This document shows, one piece after another, positions 57,004 to 64,000 of a DNA stretch of 64,000 nucleotides. The notes beneath the pieces were generated by a model. It was not told the origin of the DNA and ran no database searches. It saw nothing but the letters and a program-made list of their open reading frames with translations. The translations under genes and the position numbers were made by a program. Positions within the stretch are counted from its first letter, which is position 1. Each line of letters starts with the position of its first letter. The stretch comes from Grammothele lineata (lineage: Eukaryota; Basidiomycota; Agaricomycetes; Polyporales; Polyporaceae): contig NDFF03000317.1 of NCBI GenBank assembly GCA_002150815.3, positions 124,001 to 188,000 on the forward strand, in the 5' to 3' direction.

Positions 57004-59210
57004 TTAGCTCTCGCCCTCGTCCGAACTAAGGTCCAAGTAGGCGTCATAGTCGACGTCATGCTCGAGCATGGCCGTAGCAGCCTCGACCCCGAGCTCGACG
57101 TTAAACTGCGAGCTGTACGCCATCCCGAAGAATCCGCTGCTCGCCCGCTGGAGCCCCGCGGCCCCATCTACGCCCACCGAGCTCTCCTGCGTGGGCGCGA
57201 AGAACATGCCGCTGTCGTCTGCGGTCGAGACTGGGGCGAGTGCGGCCCCGGGTTTTTGCGAGGACGTGAAGCGGGGCGCGAACGCGCCCGGGTTCTGCGA
57301 GAAGAGGTGCGAGTGCTCGAGTGGGAGGAAGGGCGAGACGGGCGAGCCCAGCCGCCGCCCGCTCGGCGACCCGCCGTCGTCCGAACCGGACGAACCCGAC
57401 GCGGGCGAGGAGAAGTACGTCTTGGCTGGGGACGAATCGGGTGACGACTCCGTGTGCTCGGATGCGGTCCCGTCAAGGCCCAGCAGCTCACTCTGGTCGT
57501 CACGCTCAGACGGCGTCTGCGCCCCATTCTCCAGGGGATTGTGGGGCGTATTTTTGCGTGAGGGCGGGCGTGGGCGAGGTCTGGAACGGCGAGAGGTGGC
57601 GAGAAGCTCTGTGAGTGTTGGGAGGGGCTGCGGGTCAGGCGTTGACGGGACAGGGAGTCCCTTGGCGTTCCCCAGGCCCTTGCCTTTCGACACAGGAGTC
57701 ACAGGCACGCCTGGCAGCGAGGACGATGGTGGAGGCGTCGAGGGCGGTACAGGCGCAGCAAGCGAAAGGTTTGACACATCGTGCTCCTGTTCCTCAGGCA
57801 GGGGCGGCACACCCGTACGCGCCTTCTTCGTGACCGGACTACGACCCGATGGCGAGCGCGAGGGGGAAACATCCATGGCGTCACCATCAGGCGTCGGATT
57901 TGGCGTCCGGGCTCGCTTATTTGGTTTGTGTATTGGAGAGAGCTCAGGCTGGCTGGAAGACGCCTGCTGCGGCGCTGGCCGTTGTGGCCGAGATGCGTCA
58001 AACGATCTTTGGGAAAGGGGCGACGATGGCGGAGGCGAACATGGAGCAGTAGGTGGTGGTTTATGGCGCCGTTCCTTCAGGGGTGGTGTAGATGTCTCCA
58101 ACTGTGATGGGAACGAGGGAGGGAAAAAGGACTACGTGCTGGTTAGCGTCTGTGGATAGTTGTCAGATGAATTCGGCGGACAGCCCAACTCACTTGTTCC
58201 GGGAGATCGGCAATTTGAGCAACTAGTGGAAGAGCGTCCACTGACTTCTTGGGAGGAACGGTAGGCTTCGGTGGTGAGATGTCAGGAATGATAGATTCGG
58301 GAACGGACGGCGGTAGGATTGGATCTTCGCTCGGTGGTGTAGGAACACGTGCAGGATTGAACTTTGGCTTAGAAGAAGTGGCGCCATCTCCTTTGGCTGA
58401 CTGAACACTAGACCGTTTCGCAACACGGAAGCCCAAGGAAGTTTGAACCTTCTGGGTCTGAGACGGAAGTTCCTTCGCCTTGCCCTTGTCGACATTCGGC
58501 GGCGACTGCACGAGAGCGACGGAGACTTGGGTATTGGGCATGTCCTCCACATTGGGCACGGTAACCACCTCGGCCTGCCATCGCTCTATCTGATCCTTCT
58601 TTTTGGCTGCCACCTTTCCGTTGGTCTGCCGCTCCGTCTCCTGTTCCCTCTCTGGCTCCGCGTTGGCCTCGGGAACCACATCAGGCTGCACGGCTTCCGC
58701 CTCGGGAGCCTTGAAGTACTTCGACGTCCGCGTCGCCTTCGTCTGCGCCTTCCCGCTCGCGCGCGCCGGACGTGTCCTCTTCGCCACCCTCGCCTCCTCC
58801 TCCGCAACGGCCGCCCTCCACCTCTCCTGATACGCCGCCCACCCCTCCTCCGTCTCCGGCAGCTCGAAGCGGAACTTCCTCCCGACATCGACCGCCTTCC
58901 CGTCACCCAAACGCACGCCAGGCGCCACGCTCACGTAGCCCCTCGACGTGCACGCGAGGCTCGTCCTGCGCGTCAGGTAGCCCCACTTCGGGTTCGACGT
59001 CTCCCCCGTCGCGACGTGCACGAGCGCGGCGACCTCGGCCTTGAGCGACGCGACGCGCTCTGCGGCCGCGGGGGATGTCGGTCGTGATGCGGGGCAGAGC
59101 TCGTCCGGGAGCGCGGTGAAGGCGGCATGGCGCTGCTCGAGCAGTTCGTGTAGGCTGACTTGTTCGATCTCCGCCGAGGTGGTGGCCGAGGAAGAGGAGG
59201 CCGTGGCCAT
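57004..59210 (-). CDS. Unrecognised disordered, probably nuclear protein, 704 aa
   Basis: Two exons (58194-59210 and 57004-58101) join in phase over a 92-nt intron. The N-terminal 140 residues are ordered-looking: a helical EQVSLHELLEQRHAAF and a segment NPKWGYLTRRTSLACTS followed by FRFELPETEEGWAAYQERW. The rest is Pro/Ser/Lys-rich with NLS-like clusters (KPNKRARTP, KKARTG). One phrase, LPTLTELLATSRRSRPRPRP, stands out as probably conserved, and the tail is acidic (DYDAYLDLSSDEGES). The coiled or helical N-terminus with a long disordered tail suggests a chromatin- or repair-related scaffold, but this is only an impression. No enzyme motif seen. Confidence 0.72.
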
Positions 59211-60067
59211 AGCAAGCAGGGTTGTTCCGAGATCGTTGAATCCAGTAAGAATGTGCGAGATAGAATAGTGTCCGGTGTGTGTATGCAGAGTCGTTAACCA
59301 GCCAAGAAAACAAGATCGAGGACGAGGTCCAAGTCGCGGTCACGGGCTTCTGTCGAACCGCGTATGGCCCTCTTGCCTGTTCCGGCAAGCTATTGTGCGC
59401 TTTCATTACGTAACACTAGTCCGACATACCGTTTTGCCTGCAATAGAATCGAGGAGTCTTGCAAAGCTTGAAGCTTTTCTGCACGCCGGATCTCGATGCT
59501 TCAACTTACAGCATGCCCAAGGCCACTGAATCGGATGACGCAACGACGCTTTACCCGTGATTCAAGCGGCTGCCGTCATCGAGAAGCAGAGGAAACCAAG
59601 CGTCTAGTAAACGGTCAAAGGGTACTCGTATGATACATATGATACAACTAGCTATGTCTTGAAGTTCGTCCCGCTCGCATGCATGCAGAACCAGAGATAC
59701 GACGGCTGTTAATTATATATGCACTAGGCGCCATAGCTTAAGTACTCGCGTTCGAAGAAGGAAGAGAGAGGTCTCGCGGATCGTCACGAGCGTCGTATCA
59801 TAACGGGAAGTCATCATCATACCATAAGTCATCATAACCGGCCGTCGCGGGCGCGACGGTCGTCGCCCCGGGCGAACCACAGCGCACAGCGCACCCCAAT
59901 CACGGCGCCATGGCGTCGTCGTCGTAGTGTCTCGGCCCCGCGCTTCCCAGCTGCGAAGCCCGGAGCGCGGCCGCACACACAGCGGTCGCGAGGGAGAGGG
60001 GGCGAGGGCGAGGAAGGGGGCGAAACGGAGCTGAGAGACCCGGGCGGGGGCGGCCGCGTGCCAGACG
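59211..60067. other. Spacer between two minus-strand genes
   Basis: About 850 bases holding the 3' UTR of shugoshin and the promoter of the 704-aa gene. No other feature supported. Confidence 0.4.
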
Positions 60068-62087
60068 CTATACCGCCATGCTGTGGCGGCGGACGTCGTC
60101 GGCCTCGACCCTGCGCGTGCCGGACGAGTGCACGCTCCGCCGCCGACCGTCGAGGGAGCCCCACGTGCCGGCGGCAGCGCTGGCGGGGCGCACGCTCGCG
60201 CCCGCGCCGCCGAACTCGGCGTCGGCTTGCGCGCCCTCGCTCTCGTCGTCGTCGTCCGGGGGCGTGTACGCCCGGGACTTCTTCCGCCTCGCTGTCCCTG
60301 TCGGAGGAGCGGTGTCGCCGTCGGCGTCAGCCGTGTGCGCGGAGGACGAGCGGGAGGAGAGGACGGGCGGGTCGTCGTACGAGGCCGCGGAAGCGAGGGA
60401 GGCTCGTTTCGGCGGAGCAGCCACCGGGTCCGGTTTGCGCATTTTGCTGCATGGATCAAAGGGATGTGAGACATGGGCACGGATGGGGGTTCGGGGATAG
60501 GTACGTACGTGTTCAGCTTGGGTTCCGCGTAGTTGATGCTCTTCCGGACTCTCCGTTCGCGACCGCCGGCGCTCGGCTCCGCCTCGGACTGAGGAGGTAG
60601 CTCGATGGGGCTCGATGAGCGCGGGGTAGGTAGGTGAGACGAGGGTTTCGATGACGGTGCAGGCGTTGTTGCGGGTGTGGTCAAGAAGTTTCGTGTCGAG
60701 GTGCTCGCCAGGCTGGTGGCGGAGGTAGGGATGTCGGTATCCGACGCGCGCTGGCGCTCGCGATCTGTATCATGCGGGGCGGGGCGATACGTGAGCGAGC
60801 GCCGGGCGTGAGTTTGGGAGAAAATGGACTGACCGGAGGTGGTGTCGATGAAGGGGAGGTTCGTACGCGAATTCGTCACATCCTTGAGCTTCGACTTGCC
60901 GCCCTCGTAGGGCTCCAACGGATCCTCGGTCGTGCGATGCTTCTTGCGCTCGCGTGGTCGAGGGATATCCACAAGCACGTCGGCGTCTGATTCACGCGCT
61001 CGAGAAGCATCCTTCTCCTTCTTGACCTTGCGCTCCCGTTTCGTGACGCTCTGCAGGACTGCCTCCACCTCATCTTCATCTGGGTCCACCACAGCCGGCT
61101 CATCGTCATCTGCCAAGCGTCGTATGGGTGAATCCGGACCTGGACTCGACGGGCGGCCGAGCTCGTCGGCGGTCACGGTGGTGATAGACAAGCTGGTTAG
61201 GAGGCCGCTTTGGCGACGCGTGGGTCTCCGCTTCCCTGACTTGCCGAGCTCCTCGTCAAACTCGAACTTGATGACGTCGATGGGTGGTGGCGAAGAAGAC
61301 TTGGCTAAGGCGATGGGGAGGCGGCTGGTGCTTGATGTGCGCGACTTGGACTTGCGTTTGCGGGCAAGTGGGCTCGGTTCCTGCTCGGGCTCAGGATCTT
61401 CGGGAGAGGACATATTAGGTTCATCATCTTCGACAAGGACGGGGACTGTTGGAGCACGAGCAACGCGGTTGGGCGGTGGAGAGACGTTGGGATCTGGAAT
61501 GGGTCGCTTCGCGCGTGGTGGATGAGGGTGTGATTCTGGGGTAGGTGATCGATGGTGGGACACTCCAAATGACTTGCGAATGAGGCCCAGCTGTTTCATA
61601 AGGGTCGTTGTCTGCATGGACATCATGTATGTCAGTCTAACGCGGTCACAGCGCGACGTGGAGGGAGACGCACCGCAGACTCCGCATCTGCCAAGATCTT
61701 CCGCGACTTGTCCTTCTCCTTCTTCAACTGCGAGGTAAGAGCGATCTCCGAGGCTCGGAGGCGGAGGTTCTCGACGTAGAGAGAGGATATCTGGGCATTG
61801 AGTTCTTCGATACGTGCGCTTAGGGTCGAGTTGAGTCTGTCCAGCCACATGTCAGACGCCGCCGCAAGCACGCCGACGTCACGGTCGATATCCAGCAGAC
61901 AACACTCACTTCGTGATATGCTTGTTTGCAAGGAGGAATTTCTTCTTGACTGGACGGGGGACGGCGCGGAGAGCGTGAGTACGGGATCGCGGGGGAAGCC
62001 ACGGGGGCTAGACGCACAGTTCTCGAATTCCAGGAGGGTGTCGTTCTGCCTGGCGTCGATGGACACACGCGACTGCCGTCTGCTCAT
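60068..62087 (-). CDS. sgo1: Shugoshin (centromeric cohesin protector)
   Basis: The ATG at 62087 starts MSRRQSRVSIDARQND. Splicing two short introns near 62016 and 61910 gives ENFKKKFLLANKHITKLNST, the conserved N-terminal start of the shugoshin coiled coil, continuing IEELNAQISSLYVENLRLRA to LKKEKDKSRKILADAESA. This region binds PP2A-B56. After the next intron comes LMKQLGLIRKSFG, then a long basic, Ser/Pro-rich middle. The C-terminal SGO motif RERRVRKSINYAEPKLNTKM is interrupted by one intron near 60445-60510; it contacts phosphorylated histone H2A. The end RRHSMAV at 60068 is the tail. It protects cohesin at centromeres in meiosis I and supports bi-orientation. A single gene of this type is usual in fungi. 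All hallmarks present. Confidence 0.92.
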
Positions 62088-62466
62088 CGCGGCCGGCGGG
62101 GGGCGGGGGTTGGCGGAGGGGGCGGCGCCGTCGTCGACGAGGGCGGGAGGGTCGGGGGTCGTGGCGGAGGTTGTTGTTCGACTTCTGTCGCGTGGTCACC
62201 TGGTGCCCGGCCCCCGCCAACCGTTTTCCCAGGACGCCCAGGCCCCCATGGTTCGGCTCACATGGTTCGCTTTGTGCGCTCTTGGTTCGGCTCGTTTTCC
62301 AAGCCGAACCAAGCGGTGCGGGCCACCGTCACCGGGCGGCTGCGAGTCAGGGTGGGCCAACCAGGCTTATCCGCCGACCACGACGACCGCCGCTCTCCCC
62401 AAACACAACGAGCCCTTTCCTTTCATCGTGCGGTGTCCCGTAAACCCCAATCGACTTTCGCAAAGC
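62088..62466. promoter_or_regulatory. Bidirectional promoter, shugoshin and Prp4 kinase
   Basis: 379 bases between opposed start codons, GC-rich with CCAAC and GGGCG-type runs and no clear TATA box, as in housekeeping divergent promoters. Confidence 0.5.
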
Positions 62467-64000
62467 ATGACTAACGTCTCATCAGGGTCTAAGCGTGCGT
62501 GGGAGGGGCCCAACGACGCCGATTCGCACAAAAGACCTCGAGAGGACGCCAGAGACTGGAGGGACGTCCACCTCGCCTCGCCTCGCCGCAAACCGCCCCC
62601 CGGCAGGAGGGACGACGATAGAGATAGACGCTCCAGCAAGGATCGACGTTCATCCCGTGGAGATCATAGACCACGCAGCAGAGACCGCGACCGCGACCAC
62701 GATAGAAGACGACCGCAAGACAGAGACAGGCGCAACGGCAGGGATGGAGATCGCGACAGAGACAGGGAACGCGGCTCGCGGAGGGACGAAGGGCGAAGAC
62801 GAGACCACAGTCGCGGCAGTGACCGTCGACGGGACGACGACCGCAATAGGCGTTCTTCCCCTCCCCGAAACAAAGCCGTGAATGGAGCGTCCTCATCCCG
62901 CACAGCTCCAAGCATCGACGACGAGAAGGAAGAAGGCGAGTGAGTGTCGTTTCCATGTCCCGTCCTCCTTCAGTGTGGTGTCTAATGGCTGGCTATATGC
63001 GCTTCCCCAGGATATCCCCTAGACCCATCCGGGCGCCATCCCCGCCCCCTCGCTCAGATCGCCCTCAACAACCCCGATCCTCAGAATCTGCCCAGAAACC
63101 ACAACCAGAACTCGAACTCGAGATGGAGCTCGACCTTCCCTCTTCGCCGCCTGTCGCCGATACACTCGCAGCACGACGCGCGAAACGCCAAGCAATCATG
63201 GCCAAGTACGCCGGGATCGCCAGCACGGCGCAGACGGCGACTCCAAGCCCGGGACCTAGTAGTGCGGTCGAGCCGCCTCCAGAGACGCCTGATGTGTCTA
63301 ATTTCCCGTCTCAGGCTCAGAGTACCGTTGGCACCCCAGGACCCGTCGAGGCGCTGCGCAAGGAAGAAACGAGTGAGTCGTGCATTGTTGTAATCGGATG
63401 TGTGTTGAGATAGAGTTGACGGGGTATTTGGCAGCTGCGCCCAGTCACGACTCCGCTTCGGCTTCTCCAACACCCGGCGGCGCGTTCTCTCTCGCCAAGG
63501 GCGACGAGGAAGAGCGCGCACAGACAGACACACAAGTACAAGGAGGGGCAGGTGAGCAGGTATCTGCCGCGGACTACGATCCTAGCCTCGATCGTCGCGA
63601 GGACGAGCATAAGCGCGTATGGGGCCCCAACGGCAAACCCGAGCCTACCGACATCGAAATGATCGAAGAAGAGGAGGTAGAAGAGGTAGAGGAGGACGAT
63701 GTCGACGATATGTTCGCGGTCGCTACCGCTGAGAAGAAGAAGGTGAAGAAGGTGAAGCGTGTCACTGTAAGTCTCGTTTGTGTCCATATATGCGTCTTCA
63801 TGAGTACTCATGTCTGTTACGTTCCAGAAACCCGCAATGCCTGCAGTTATCAACGCGACGCTCGACACCGCTGCCGACCTGGAAGGGTACTACCAGGTGA
63901 TCCTGGGGGAGCAGCTCGATGGCGGTCATTATCAGGTCTTCTCATCACTTGGCAAAGGCATGTTCGCGAACGTCGTCAGAGCGCGTGTCCTCCAGGGCGA
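62467..64000 (+). CDS. prp4: Prp4 serine/threonine kinase, 5' part (truncated by window end)
   Basis: Starts at ATG 62467 (MTNVSSGSKRAWEGPND) and encodes an arginine/aspartate-rich RD/RS-like tract (many RDRDRD runs), typical of spliceosomal proteins. After introns near 62939-63010, 63373-63433 and 63769-63830 come RRAKRQAIMAKY, YDPSLDRREDEHKRVWG, an acidic EEEEVEEVEEDD run with DDMFAV, and ATLDTAADLEGYY. The kinase domain then opens with YQVFSSLGKGMFANVVRAR (glycine loop) just before the window ends, so the ATP lysine, HRD and DFG are not visible. Prp4 phosphorylates Prp31 and Prp6-type tri-snRNP proteins and is needed for spliceosome activation. Family assignment rests on these pre-kinase blocks and the loop. 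Confidence 0.9.

Noticed and set aside
1..64000. Transposons, CRISPR arrays, viral or bacterial gene islands
   Set aside because: No reverse transcriptase, transposase, integrase, terminal repeats or spaced direct repeats were seen. Gene content is ordinary for a basidiomycete chromosome arm.

Overview
The window is nuclear DNA from a filamentous basidiomycete, most likely an Agaricomycete (a polypore-type genome would fit, but the order is an inference). The grounds are GC-rich coding sequence, many 50-60 nt GT-AG introns, class I hydrophobins, families typical of mushrooms (DUF6534 and DUF6593 proteins, an intron-dense P450) and a eukaryotic tRNA-Phe with a short intron. There is no operon structure, CRISPR, prophage or bacterial signal. 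Most genes are broken across several reading frames, so the models here come from splicing short exons by hand. Where exon coordinates are given, the summed exon lengths were checked to be a multiple of three.

Layout, left to right: a gene-poor left edge (1-2390); a cytochrome P450 (+); a BTB/POZ protein (+); a secreted sedolisin protease (-); tRNA-Phe (+); a membrane-anchored alpha/beta hydrolase of the TAP type (+); a short-chain dehydrogenase (+); a long Cnn_1N coiled-coil microtubule-organising protein (-); a Zn2Cys6 regulator carrying two zinc clusters (+); a 2.3 kb gene-free stretch; an 11-exon DUF6534 seven-helix membrane protein (+); a protein kinase with a long proline-rich N-terminus (-); an unrecognised 342-residue protein (+); class I hydrophobin 1 (+); a Rap1-type telomere protein with two Myb domains (+); a secreted GH31 glucosidase (+); hydrophobins 2 and 3 (+); a small unrecognised protein (-); a second short-chain dehydrogenase (+); a DUF6593 protein (+); a gene-poor 3 kb; a small Cys-rich protein (-); a small basic protein (+); another gene-poor 2 kb; an unrecognised disordered protein (-); shugoshin (-); and the 5' part of the spliceosomal kinase Prp4 (+), cut off by the window end.

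The genes do not form one pathway. There are two loose themes. One is a secreted or cell-surface set (sedolisin, GH31, three hydrophobins, TAP-like hydrolase). The other is nuclear and chromosome biology (Cnn_1N protein, Rap1, shugoshin, Prp4). The most striking observations are two cases of internal domain duplication with introns kept at matching positions. In the regulator, the zinc cluster is duplicated together with its 13-nt micro-exon. In the Rap1 homolog, the Myb domain is doubled. I saw no clearly novel multi-gene system.
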